Assembly (NCBI GenBank): GCA_019638275.1
Contig: JAHBUC010000001.1
Span: 744,001 to 808,000, forward strand
Length of the DNA stretch: 64,000 nucleotides
Source: Cyclobacteriaceae bacterium
GTDB taxonomy: Bacteria > Bacteroidota > Bacteroidia > Cytophagales > Cyclobacteriaceae
Direction: 5' to 3'
How positions within the stretch are numbered: the stretch's first letter is position 1; each line of letters starts with the position of its first letter. The position numbers and the translations under genes were made by a program. The notes below the pieces were generated by a model. That model saw only the letters and a program-made list of their open reading frames with translations, was not told the origin of the DNA and made no database searches. Below, one piece after another: positions 26,802 to 36,100 of the stretch.

Positions 26802-28100
26802 ATGCGCTACAAAAAAATCAACAGTGAACTTTTTAAGTTAAACCGTAAGCGACTGATCAAAGAATTGAAGCCCGGATCGGTTGCTGTGTTTAATGCCAAC
26901 GACATCATGCCTACCAATGCCGATGGCACCATGCGCTTCAGGCAAAACAGTGATTTGTTTTACCTTACCGGGGTTGATCAAGAAGAGACAATACTGGTAT
27001 TGTGCCCGGATTATCCGGATAAAAAACTGCGCGAAGTGTTGTTCGTTCGCGAAACCAACGAACAGATAGCCACTTGGGAGGGACACAAATTAACGAGAGA
27101 AGAGGCGCGTGAAGTAACGGGAATTGAAACCATTTTATGGACATCGGATTTTCAGCGCATATTCAACACCATGATGGTGATGGGCGGAGTGGAGCAGGTT
27201 TACCTGAATACCAACGAACACTACCGGGCTGATGTGCTGGTTGAAAGTCGTGATTCACGATTTATAAAATGGTGTAAGGAAAAATACCCCTTACATCACT
27301 ATACACGCGTTGCTCCGCTTATGTCAAAGTTGAGAGCGGTGAAATCACGCTATGAACTGGAACAGATGCAGGAAGCTTGCAACATTACGGAAAAGGCTTT
27401 CAGACGCATTTTGAAATTTGTGAAACCGGGTGTGAAGGAATACGAAATTGAGGCTGAGTTTGTACATGAATTTGTGCGAAATGGGTCACGTGGTTTTGCC
27501 TATGAGCCGATCATTGCTTCCGGTGCAAATTCCTGTGTGTTGCATTATATCGAGAACAATAAAGTTTGCAAATCAGGTGATGTGTTGCTGTTGGATGTTG
27601 GCGCGGAATACGCCAACTACAATGCCGATATGACGCGCACCATTCCGGTTAGCGGAAAATTCACCAAGCGCCAAAAAGATGTTTACAATGCCGTGCTTCG
27701 CGTAAAGCGTGCTGCTTACAAATTGCTGCGGCCCGGAACGGTTTACTTCGACTACCACAAGGAGGTTCAAAAGGTAATGGAAAGTGAGTTGTTGAAACTG
27801 AAACTTATTGATAAAACCGACATCAAAAATCAAAAGTCGGAACGACCAGTGGTGATGAAATACTTCATGCACGGCACCGGCCATCACTTGGGACTTGATG
27901 TACACGACACCGGCAACATGTTTGACAAGATGAAAGAAGGTATGGTGTGGACGGTAGAGCCCGGTATCTACATCAAGGAAGAAGGATTGGGTATCCGGTT
28001 AGAGAATAATGTGGTAATAACCAAGAGCGGTGTGAACGACTTGATGAAGCATATTCCGATAGAAGCGGAAGAGATTGAAGACCTGATGAATTCGAAATAG
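26802..28100 (+). CDS. Xaa-Pro aminopeptidase (M24B, PepP-like)
   Basis: 432 residues. The AMP_N domain (about 1-150) contains FRQNSDLFYLTGVDQEE. The pita-bread M24 domain carries the dimetal ligands: D265 in LLLDVGAEY, D276 in NADMTRT, His in MHGTGHHLGLDVHD, Glu in VEPGIYI and Glu in IRLENNVVI. It removes N-terminal residues preceding proline and is cytosolic (no signal peptide). The DUF4198 gene follows one base after its stop. Confidence 0.95.
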   Translation: MRYKKINSELFKLNRKRLIKELKPGSVAVFNANDIMPTNADGTMRFRQNSDLFYLTGVDQEETILVLCPDYPDKKLREVLFVRETNEQIATWEGHKLTREEAREVTGIETILWTSDFQRIFNTMMVMGGVEQVYLNTNEHYRADVLVESRDSRFIKWCKEKYPLHHYTRVAPLMSKLRAVKSRYELEQMQEACNITEKAFRRILKFVKPGVKEYEIEAEFVHEFVRNGSRGFAYEPIIASGANSCVLHYIENNKVCKSGDVLLLDVGAEYANYNADMTRTIPVSGKFTKRQKDVYNAVLRVKRAAYKLLRPGTVYFDYHKEVQKVMESELLKLKLIDKTDIKNQKSERPVVMKYFMHGTGHHLGLDVHDTGNMFDKMKEGMVWTVEPGIYIKEEGLGIRLENNVVITKSGVNDLMKHIPIEAEEIEDLMNSK

Positions 28101-28101
28101 C

Positions 28102-28899
28102 ATGATCCGTAAATCCATACTTGCATTTTTATGCATAAGCTTGACCGCTTTGTTGGCACAGGCCCATGAGTTTTGGATGCAGCCGGATAAGTTCAGGTAT
28201 GCCATAGGTGAAACTGCGCGACTGAATTTTATGGTGGGTGAAAATTTTGTGGGCGAGCGCTGGAAACTTAATCCGCAACGTTTTCTCCGGTTGGATCATC
28301 ATGCAGCCAACTACACTGAGGGTTTGATGGAACAATTGAATACCGGAGAGGGAAACAACGCGGAGGTAAAACTGACAAAGGCAGGCTCCCATCTTTTTGT
28401 CATGCAATCCACCAATGCCTTTATTGAACTGGAGGGCGAAAAATTCAACGACTACCTGAAGGAGGATGGCCTGGAAGACGTGCTGGCGTTCCGGCAGAAA
28501 AATAACCAGATGGATAGAGCCGGAAAGGAATTTTATGCGCGCTGTACCAAGTTGTTGCTGCAGGCCGGACCGAATTCAGACGATACCTATAATAAGGTAG
28601 TTGGAATGCCTCTTGAAATTGTTCCCATGAATGATCCATATCGCGCCAAAACGGGCGATCACCTTTCCTTTAAGGTATTGTTTGAAGGTAAACCTTTATC
28701 TTTTACCATGGTGAAGGTGTGGAATCGTAAGGATGGCACAACGTTCATGCAAAACATCTACACCAAGAAGGATGGTACAATTGACACGCGATTGAGCAAT
28801 ACCGGTTCGTGGATGGTGAGTTGTGTGAAGATGGTTCCTTCGCGCGAGGATGGAGCTGACTGGCAGAGTTATTGGGCGAGTTATGTTTTTGGATACTAA
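28102..28899 (+). CDS. DUF4198 family exported protein
   Basis: 265 residues with a signal peptide cut near ALLAQAHEFW. The mature protein starts HEFWMQPDKFRYAIGE, the diagnostic N-terminus of DUF4198, whose members are often annotated near metal uptake genes. A C-terminal Ig-like part (GDHLSFKVLFEGKPLSFTMVKVW) ends in SYWASYVFGY. The N-terminal histidine after cleavage could bind metal, which is inference. It is one base after pepP and 18 bp before the TonB-domain gene. Confidence 0.85.
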   Translation: MIRKSILAFLCISLTALLAQAHEFWMQPDKFRYAIGETARLNFMVGENFVGERWKLNPQRFLRLDHHAANYTEGLMEQLNTGEGNNAEVKLTKAGSHLFVMQSTNAFIELEGEKFNDYLKEDGLEDVLAFRQKNNQMDRAGKEFYARCTKLLLQAGPNSDDTYNKVVGMPLEIVPMNDPYRAKTGDHLSFKVLFEGKPLSFTMVKVWNRKDGTTFMQNIYTKKDGTIDTRLSNTGSWMVSCVKMVPSREDGADWQSYWASYVFGY

Positions 28900-28917
28900 C
28901 AAATAGAGACTACAAGT

Positions 28918-29856
28918 ATGAGGTGGTGTATTATTGTTATGCTTTCTGTGTTAGCTGTCAACTCTTCTTTATCACAAAGTAAAAGGAAAATGTACTTTGA
29001 TGAAAATGATAGACCCCTTCAAAGTGCTGATGGGTGTTATTATTATAACTCCATCAAAAAAGGTAAGGCTAGTTTAGGTATTGATACATTATTGACGATT
29101 TATTGTGACTCTAAGCGCTTAAGAACTATAGAAGCGATCAATGAAAATGGTGTGCGAAATGGATCCTATATAAAGTTTAATGAGCAAGGGGAGCAAATTG
29201 TTACAGGTAATTTCGAAGTGGGTAAACCTGTACTAATTAACCAATGGTATCGAAAAGGAGAGCCTAAGAGTGTTGAGCGTTACCAGGAAGAGAGAAAGTT
29301 TATTGAACAATACTGGGATTCTCTTGGAAACCAACTTGTGAAAGATGGGAATGGACATTGCAACTGTGCACTGAGCTCTTACTATGATGTTGATGCGGCT
29401 ATCCAGAAGGGTAAAGTTGTAAATGGTTTACCTGATTCCCTTTGGCTTGGCTATAAAAAGAGTGGCCGATTGTACTTTGAGGAAAATTATAAGTCAGGTG
29501 AACTTGTAAGTGGAATAAGTTTTGATGATCTGGGAAACATGTACGAATACACTGAGCTTTGGAAAAAGGCTGAACCTGTTGGAGGTGATAAATCTTTTTA
29601 TAATCATGTTGCCTCCATCATGGTTTATCCTAAATCTGCAAGACGCATGGGTATTGAAGGTCTTGTATTTGTTGAGTTTATAGTTGAGAAGGATGGAACC
29701 TTGACTAACGTACGTTGTATAAAAGGCATTGGAGAAGGATGTGATGAAGAAGCTGTAAAGGCTGTTGAGTCAGCTCCAAATTGGAGTCCTAGCTTAAAAC
29801 GTGGTCAAAAAGTAAGAACCAGATATGTGGTGCCCATTACGTTCAAATTAGGTTAA
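28918..29856 (+). CDS. MORN-like repeat protein with C-terminal TonB domain
   Basis: 312 residues with a signal peptide (VIMLSVLAVNSSLSQ). The middle holds imperfect MORN-variant/YwqK-type repeats (ENGVRNGSYIKFNEQGEQI, KSGRLYFEENYKSGELV). The last 85 residues are a TonB C-terminal fold (YPKSARRMGIEGLVFVEFIVEKDGT ... VRTRYVVPITF), which contacts outer-membrane receptors or peptidoglycan in other systems. Its DNA is noticeably more AT-rich than its neighbours, hinting at different ancestry. Confidence 0.82.
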   Translation: MRWCIIVMLSVLAVNSSLSQSKRKMYFDENDRPLQSADGCYYYNSIKKGKASLGIDTLLTIYCDSKRLRTIEAINENGVRNGSYIKFNEQGEQIVTGNFEVGKPVLINQWYRKGEPKSVERYQEERKFIEQYWDSLGNQLVKDGNGHCNCALSSYYDVDAAIQKGKVVNGLPDSLWLGYKKSGRLYFEENYKSGELVSGISFDDLGNMYEYTELWKKAEPVGGDKSFYNHVASIMVYPKSARRMGIEGLVFVEFIVEKDGTLTNVRCIKGIGEGCDEEAVKAVESAPNWSPSLKRGQKVRTRYVVPITFKLG

Positions 29857-29869
29857 ATGATTTTTTGTT

Positions 29870-30295
29870 ATGAGTAACTCCATTCATTCCGATAAAGCCC
29901 CCGATCCTGTAGGTCTCTACCCCCATGCACGGAAGGTGGGTAACCTGTTGTTCCTTTCTGGAGTCGGGCCACGGAAAAAGGGCTCAAAAGAAATCCCCGG
30001 TGTATCGCTTGATGAATCAGGCAACATTGTTTCTTATGATATAGCCGAACAGTGCCATTCGGTTTTTCAAAATGTGCGGTTTATACTGGAGGCCTCCGGC
30101 TCACGATGGGAGAACCTGGTAGATGTAACCGTGTTTCTCACCAACATGAAAGAGGATTTCAAAACCTTCAATACAATCTATGCCGAATACTTTAAAGACA
30201 ACCAACCTTGCCGCACTACCGTGGAGGTAAATGCGCTACCTACCCCCATAGCTATAGAATTGAAGTGCATAGCTGTTGTTGACCCCGTTCAATAA
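29870..30295 (+). CDS. RidA-family protein, similar to 2-aminomuconate deaminase branch
   Basis: 141 residues, the size of a RidA/YjgF subunit. PHARKVGNLLFLSGVGPRKKG, VDVTVFLTNMKEDF, CRTTVEVNALPTPIAIELKCIA follow the family trace. The longer N-terminal loop and the absence of the usual arginine-containing CVE-type active-site motif resemble the 2-aminomuconate deaminase branch more than housekeeping RidA. It may act on an enamine/imine in tryptophan-kynurenine or aromatic breakdown; no other genes of that pathway are adjacent. Confidence 0.85.
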   Translation: MSNSIHSDKAPDPVGLYPHARKVGNLLFLSGVGPRKKGSKEIPGVSLDESGNIVSYDIAEQCHSVFQNVRFILEASGSRWENLVDVTVFLTNMKEDFKTFNTIYAEYFKDNQPCRTTVEVNALPTPIAIELKCIAVVDPVQ

Positions 30296-30406
30296 CCCCC
30301 AAAACAGTCACTTTACGGACAATTACGCCATTTCAACCGTTTTCGGTAAACAAGAATGGCTGAAACTGAGTTAATTACATAAGATTAACGAACAACCCCA
30401 CTGTTC

Positions 30407-30535
30407 ATGAAAACTTTTAATAGCGAAGTACCACAGTTTGATTTGCTGCGTGTAGTTGTATGGAGTTCACTGATTGGTTATGCCGTTACGGCCGTGATGT
30501 GGACAGGTGTAAATGTGTTACGCCTGATTTTTTAA
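30407..30535 (+). CDS. Possible 42-aa single-pass membrane protein
   Basis: ATG at 30407 opens a 42-residue frame: a polar N-terminus (MKTFNSEVPQFDLLR), one hydrophobic helix (VVVWSSLIGYAVTAVMW) and a short end. It fills the gap between ridA and the convergent iscA-type gene, ending one base before the latter's stop. No homologue is known to me. Supported only by its topology and tight fit. Confidence 0.4.
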   Translation: MKTFNSEVPQFDLLRVVVWSSLIGYAVTAVMWTGVNVLRLIF

Positions 30536-30536
30536 A

Positions 30537-30863
30537 CTACACGGAGAAGCTTTCTCCGCAGCCGCAGGTTCGCGAGGCATTCGGATTGATGAACTGAAAT
30601 CCCTTTCCGTTCAAGCCATCTGAAAAATCCAGCGTAGTACCCAACAGGTACAATAAACTCTTTTTGTCTACCAGAATTTTTACGCCCTTATCTTCAAAAA
30701 CCTGATCGGCAGGTTGAATGCTTTCATCGAAGTTCAGGTCATACATCAAACCGGAACAGCCGCCCCCTTTAACCGAAACACGAATATTCGGATCGGTTGT
30801 TTTTCCTTCCTTCGTACGAAGTTCAACTATCTTTTCTTTTGCTTTATCGGTAACACTGATCAT
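30537..30863 (-). CDS. A-type iron-sulfur carrier (HesB/IscA/ErpA family)
   Basis: 108 residues. The three ligand cysteines are present: C36 in GGGCSG, and C100 and C102 in TCGCGESFSV. MISVTDKAKEKIVEL at the start and FQFINPNASRTCGCG at the end are standard. It carries or inserts Fe-S clusters into apoproteins. Which paralogue (IscA, SufA, ErpA) cannot be settled; no other suf/isc genes are nearby. It is 11 bp downstream of the 135-aa gene. Confidence 0.93.
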   Translation of the reverse strand: MISVTDKAKEKIVELRTKEGKTTDPNIRVSVKGGGCSGLMYDLNFDESIQPADQVFEDKGVKILVDKKSLLYLLGTTLDFSDGLNGKGFQFINPNASRTCGCGESFSV

Positions 30864-30874
30864 ACTGCTTGCTT

Positions 30875-31282
30875 TTAAGACATTGGATTTAACACAACAC
30901 TAAAAACGGTAATGGTGTTCATATCGCGGCCATAATATAATTTTTGAAGGGCATCCGTAATATTTCCGGCCCGGAAGTAAGAGGTGTGCAATTCCTTATC
31001 GCCTTTGGCTACCCACTGAATGGTGTAACTGTTTTCCTTCTCCTTATAATTCTGCACATAGGCGTGTATTTTCTTCAGGGCATCCAGCTTGTCGGTGCCG
31101 GTTACGGAATGGAACAAAAACGACTGATTATGCCGTGGGTTTACCGTAATCAGATCCAGCCGAACCTTGCCATCAATGCTTGAATACTCAAACACCAGAT
31201 CGGCTGAGCGCAAGCCCAGGTAATTCTTGATTTCATCCTGCAGGCGCGCTGCTTCAACATGTATTCCGCTGGTGGTTTCCAT
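30875..31282 (-). CDS. Conserved-looking hypothetical protein, divergent from mce
   Basis: 135 residues from the ATG at 31280-31282. The frame is open to 31414, but that would overlap the divergent epimerase gene, so the inner start (METTSGIHVEAARLQ) is preferred. It begins with an amphipathic helix (DEIKNYLGLRSADLVFEYSS), then mixed alpha/beta (VRLDLITVNPRHNQSFLFHSV). It has no membrane segment and no catalytic motif that I recognise. It is likely in an operon with the IscA-type gene. Confidence 0.75.
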   Translation of the reverse strand: METTSGIHVEAARLQDEIKNYLGLRSADLVFEYSSIDGKVRLDLITVNPRHNQSFLFHSVTGTDKLDALKKIHAYVQNYKEKENSYTIQWVAKGDKELHTSYFRAGNITDALQKLYYGRDMNTITVFSVVLNPMS

Positions 31283-31361
31283 TATCGTTTTTAGGCTAAC
31301 ATTGTCAAAAACTTTCCAAAACGCTGAAAAGTTTCTCACTTTCGCATCAAAGTTAACAATT

Positions 31362-31769
31362 ATGGAAAAACTCGAGCATATCGGCATTGCGGTAAAGAAT
31401 CTGGCGGAAGCCAATGCCCTGTTTGCCCGGCTGCTGGGGAAGGAATACTATAAGATAGAAACGGTCGAATCCGAAGGGGTTCGCACTTCTTTTTTTGAAC
31501 TCAATGGAGTGAAAATTGAATTATTGGAAGCCACCCGCCCCGATTCTCCCATTGCAAAATATATTGAAAAACGTGGTGAAGGCATTCACCACCTGGCGTT
31601 TGAAGTAGCGGATATTCGCAAAAGCATGGAAGATTACAGGCGGGATGGTTTTGAATTGATCAATCCCGAACCAAAAAAGGGAGCAGACAACAAGGAAATT
31701 TGTTTTCTGCACCCCAAATCAACGAACGGAGTTTTGGTAGAACTCTGTCAGGATATTACCGGCTCTTAG
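31362..31769 (+). CDS. mce: Methylmalonyl-CoA epimerase
   Basis: 135 residues from the ATG at 31362; the frame is open further upstream but into a divergent gene. MEKLEHIGIAVKNLAEANALF, EGVRTSFFELNGVKIELLEAT, GEGIHHLAFEVADI and the C-terminal VLVELCQ are the vicinal-oxygen-chelate metal sites (H6, E, H and E ligands) of the epimerase. It interconverts (R)- and (S)-methylmalonyl-CoA in the propionate pathway. The 3' end overlaps an antisense small lipoprotein gene by 14 bp. Confidence 0.94.
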   Translation: MEKLEHIGIAVKNLAEANALFARLLGKEYYKIETVESEGVRTSFFELNGVKIELLEATRPDSPIAKYIEKRGEGIHHLAFEVADIRKSMEDYRRDGFELINPEPKKGADNKEICFLHPKSTNGVLVELCQDITGS

Positions 31770-31923
31770 GATAATTCGGTACGTCCTTTTTGCCATACTG
31801 GATGGCATTGTAGTACCGTTGCTTTTGTTTGCCCAGTTTAGTTTCATAATACGGTCGGGGCACCGTGGAACAGGATGCGAATACGATTAAAGCCAAGCCA
31901 AGCCACGCCAACATTTTTTTCAT
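31756..31923 (-). CDS. Small 55-aa lipoprotein
   Basis: ATG at 31921-31923. A classical lipoprotein signal (MKKMLAWLGLALIVFASC, lipobox ASC with C18) is followed by a basic, tyrosine-rich tail (PRPYYETKL, KQRYYNAIQYGKK). The stop lies inside the 3' end of mce on the other strand (14-bp overlap). It is too short for most gene callers. The clean SPII signal and the absence of another explanation for this 290-bp gap support it. Confidence 0.7.
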   Translation of the reverse strand: MKKMLAWLGLALIVFASCSTVPRPYYETKLGKQKQRYYNAIQYGKKDVPNYPKSR

Positions 31924-31973
31924 AATTGTGCTTTCTGGTTGTGCATAGATACCGGGTGGTGTGGAATAAAATC

Positions 31974-32002
31974 CTTGAAATCGGGTTATAATCTTACTTT
32001 TG
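31974..32002 (+). promoter_or_regulatory. Candidate promoter of thiL
   Basis: TTG (31975-31977) is followed after 17 bp by TACTTTTG (31995-32002), matching TAnnTTTG. The box ends 54 bp before the thiL ATG. Confidence 0.5.
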
Positions 32003-32056
32003 TGGGGCGAAGCGTTTGCCTAAACGCTGAATGAACGGTTACAACAGTTAAAACAC

Positions 32057-33100
32057 ATGAGTGAAAAGCGATTGGAAATCAATGAGTTGGGTGAATTTGG
32101 TCTGATCGACCGGATTGCCAGTCAGGTGTCTCTTCAAAACCCATCTTCTATAAAAGGAATTGGTGATGACGCAGCCGTTATTGATGCCGGCAACGATTTT
32201 GTACTGGTGTCAACCGATTTGTTGGCGGAAGGTGTTCATTTTGATCTGGCTTTTACTCCGCTTCAGCACTTGGGCCACAAGGCAGTTTCGGTAAATGTTT
32301 CCGACATCGCAGCGATGAATGGAAAAGCCGAGCAGATCGTTGTTTCGATTGCGTTGAGTAATCGTTTTTCTGTTGAAGCGGTTGATGCCTTGTACGAAGG
32401 TATTCGTGCCGCTTGCGCACAATATAAAGTTGATTTGGTTGGTGGTGATACAACGGCTTCGCGGGCAGGGTTGATCATTTCCATTACGGCCATTGGTCGG
32501 GTGGCAAAAGATAAAGTGGCCTATCGGTCGGGTGCGAAAGCGAATGATATTATTTGTGTTACCGGAGATTTGGGAGCGGCCTATGCCGGGCTTCAGATTC
32601 TGGAACGGGAAAAGGAAATATACCTGTCAAACCCCGATATGCAACCGGGGCTGGAAAAGTATGAATACATTGTTGGCCGGCAACTGAGGCCTATTGCCCG
32701 TACCGATATTGTTTTTGAATTGGAAGAATTGGGCATTAAACCCACTTCCATGATTGATATTTCCGATGGACTCGCTTCGGAGTTATTTCACCTTGGTAAA
32801 AATTCCAATGTAGGTACACGCATTTTTGAAGATAAGATTCCGATTGATCAGGTTACATTCGAAACTACTGCGATGGAGTTTAAGATTGATCCGATAACCT
32901 GCGCACTAAATGGGGGTGAAGATTATGAGTTGCTGTTCACCATTCCCCAACAGGAATTTGAAAAGGTTAAAAACCATGCGGATATCCACATGATTGGATA
33001 TGTTCACGAGAAACCGAACGAGCACGTTATGGTAACCAAGCAAGGCAATGTAGTGCCGTTACGGGCACAGGGTTGGGATCATTTCAAACCTTCCGTTTGA
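32057..33100 (+). CDS. thiL: Thiamine-monophosphate kinase
   Basis: 347 residues. The PurM/AIRS-like ATP fold shows GIGDDAAVIDAG, VSTDLLAEGVHFD, AVSVNVSDIAAMNG, VGGDTTASRAG and MIDISDGLASELFHL. The C-terminus has CALNGGEDYELLFTIP. It phosphorylates thiamine monophosphate to the diphosphate cofactor. The last 22 bp overlap the end of the convergent sensor gene. No other thi gene is nearby. Confidence 0.95.
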   Translation: MSEKRLEINELGEFGLIDRIASQVSLQNPSSIKGIGDDAAVIDAGNDFVLVSTDLLAEGVHFDLAFTPLQHLGHKAVSVNVSDIAAMNGKAEQIVVSIALSNRFSVEAVDALYEGIRAACAQYKVDLVGGDTTASRAGLIISITAIGRVAKDKVAYRSGAKANDIICVTGDLGAAYAGLQILEREKEIYLSNPDMQPGLEKYEYIVGRQLRPIARTDIVFELEELGIKPTSMIDISDGLASELFHLGKNSNVGTRIFEDKIPIDQVTFETTAMEFKIDPITCALNGGEDYELLFTIPQQEFEKVKNHADIHMIGYVHEKPNEHVMVTKQGNVVPLRAQGWDHFKPSV

Positions 33101-36100
33101 TTGGGCGGTGGAAGCGGTAACCGGATGGTAAATTCTGTTCCGGTGTTTTCATGACTTTCAATGTGCAGTGAACCGCTGTTAAGCTGAACAAAGTTTTTAC
33201 AGAGGACTAGTCCCAGTCCGGTGCCTTTTTCATTGGCGGTTCCTACCTTCAGTGCGGTTTGTTCATCGGCCATAAGCTTTTCAATATACTGTTTGCTCAT
33301 GCCAATGCCTTCATCGGTAATTTTAATAATGGCGTGAAGGTGGTTGGATGTGGCCTGTATCTTGACCAATTTTCCTTCTGTTGTAAATTTCAGCGCATTC
33401 GAAACAACATTTCGCAGGGCAACGTACAGCATGTTTTCATCACCGTATACACTGATCTCTTCATGTATGGAAAGCTCAAAGTTGATTCGCTTCTTTTCTG
33501 CTGTTAATTCATATAGTGAATGAATTTTTTGAAGTACTTCTGTGAGCGAAAAAATTGAAGGGGTATAGGTGATGGTACCGGTTTGAGACATTGACCAGAA
33601 CAAGGTGTTGTCAATCAGGTCAAGCGAACTGCTTACGGAATTGCGTATGCTTTTGGCGTGCTTCTTAATTGCTTCTTTAGGCAACGCTTCAACGTTCTCA
33701 ATAATAATTGATAGAAATCCTTTTAACGTGGTGAGTGGTGAGCGGAGATCATGTGAGAGAATAGAGAAAATCAAATCCTTTTTTTGATTCAATACCTGCA
33801 GTTCTTCGCGCGATTTTTCGATTTCTGCTGTTCGCTCTTTTAATAATTTCTCCAGACGCTCCTTGTCGCGCCTGGCTTTTGCAGCGTAGGCCTTAATGCC
33901 GGAAAAAGTAACAAGGGCAACCGCAATGATTGAAAACGTGATGAACCACCAGGATAACCAGAAAGGGTAAGTAATTTCAATTTCAATGGAATCTGACTCG
34001 GTAACTTCGCCTCTGAATTTTGTGCGGATTTGAAGTGTATACTTGCCTGGTTTTAAATTGTTGTAGGTTATCGTGTTCGACTGACTGATATTCCATTGTG
34101 TATCATGTTTCTGCAGCGTGTATTCAGTTACATGTGTAGGGGGTTGCTGGTAATTGGGTACAAGTATGTTGAACGAAACCTGATTTTGGTTGTGCGTAAG
34201 TTTTAATGATGAAGCCTGTCGGAGATTTATGTGGAACGCATGTTGCGTGTCTTTAAGTCCGTATGCGTTCAAAATTACAGGCTTTACCAATGCATAGCCT
34301 GTTGTGATTTTTTTTGGATCAAAGATGTTCAGGCCATTAATTCCACCAAATACGATTTCATGATTTCGGGTTTTCAGGTATGCCAGGCGGTTAAATTCGA
34401 GATCTTGCACACCCTCACTAACGGCAAATTGTGTAACAGTACGGCTTTCTCTTTCAAACTTTAAAATTCCCTGGTTGGTGCTAATCCACACATTATTATC
34501 TTCGTCCGGAATGCTGGCGTAAATGGTGTTGGTATTAAGTTCAGGGATGTCAATTCGTTTAATGGCTTCTTCCGGAGTGTTTAACTTATCCATGTCAAGC
34601 TGCCATAAGCCAGAGTTGAATGTGCCAATCCATAGTTTATTATCAATCTCTTCCATCGACAACACCATAAAATAGGAACCATCCGGGCGTACCGGATTTT
34701 TTTCAATGGGATAATAGGTAAATGTTAAATCATCATTTACGAGCGAAACGCCTCCCTGAACGCCTACCCAAATTCTTTCCTCGTCATCCAGATAAAGAGC
34801 GGTAGCATTGATGGCGCGTTTTTGCGGATCACTTGAAAAATTACTGTATTTGGCAATTTGTTTGGTTGTCAGATCAAAAACGAATAGAGACCCTGTAGCA
34901 AGTATGTATAGTTTTTGACTACGCTGCATAATTTGCCGGGTCATTTTATTTGAAAACTCATCTTGCAAGGGTTTATACCATGAAAAGGTATAGTTCATTT
35001 TATCCATCGCCACAAGGCCAACGGATGAGGCAATGAGTATTGTGTTTGCATCCAGATCGTGGAAGTACATGGGCACGCAGGGCTTTTCCACTCCCGGAAG
35101 TTTTATCCGGTGCCGGATAACGGTGGACGTTTTTCGGTTAACCTGGTTTACAAATCCACCATCTGTGCCAATTAATAAGTCGCCATTGTCTGCTTCATAA
35201 ATCCCACGTACCATCTTATCGGATAGTGAGTTGATGTCAAGCGGATCATTTGTGATGTGCTGAAATTTTATTTTTGTGGGATCGTATTTATTAAGTGCTC
35301 CCGTGGCCCCAATCCAGATGATTCCGGTTTTGTCTTCGAAAATGGAGGTACAATTGTCACCGCTTAAAGAAGAGGAAGAAAGCGGATTACGAACAGCAGG
35401 TAAAAACCTGTCCGCTGTCGCACTGTATACTGCTAAGCCACCCGACTTGGTTAAAATCCACACCAATTGATTTTGATCTATAAAGATGTTATTGATCCGG
35501 TTATAGAAAGGACTTGTATCAGGGGCAAAGTATTTGATGAATTGTTTATTATTCAGATCATAAATGAGAGCCCCTTGCTTTTCTGTGCCAAGATAAAGTC
35601 TGTTCTTGTTGTCAATTTCTATGGCCGTAACGCGACCATAAACAGTAAATTCAGTGTTTGGCCACGTTAGATATAAGGAGTCGACCACTTTCTTTTCTTT
35701 CAAGAAAAATACTTTACGCAAATCACCAACCAGCAGTTGATCATTATGTACAATCAATGATGTTGCTGTATTCGTATTAACGAGCGGGTCTGTGAATTTC
35801 TTCAGCGTATCATTTTCAAGGTAGAAAAGTCCACTGTTGAAAGTGGTTGTCCACACCATGCCATCAGGCATTTGCGCCAGTTCATTTACAATCGGTAATC
35901 CATCGCGGGCGGGTAGTTTACGTAGTGCGTTTGTATGGTAGCTGTATTCCACTATGCCATAGTTGCGGGTTGCAATCAGCAACCGTCTTTTAATCGGATC
36001 GTAGAAAAGCCTGTTGATTTCTCGTCCACCAATCGACCCGGAATCGGGCAGGTTGGCGTAACGGGTAAAGGTCAGGCCATCATATTGAAAGAGTCCATCA

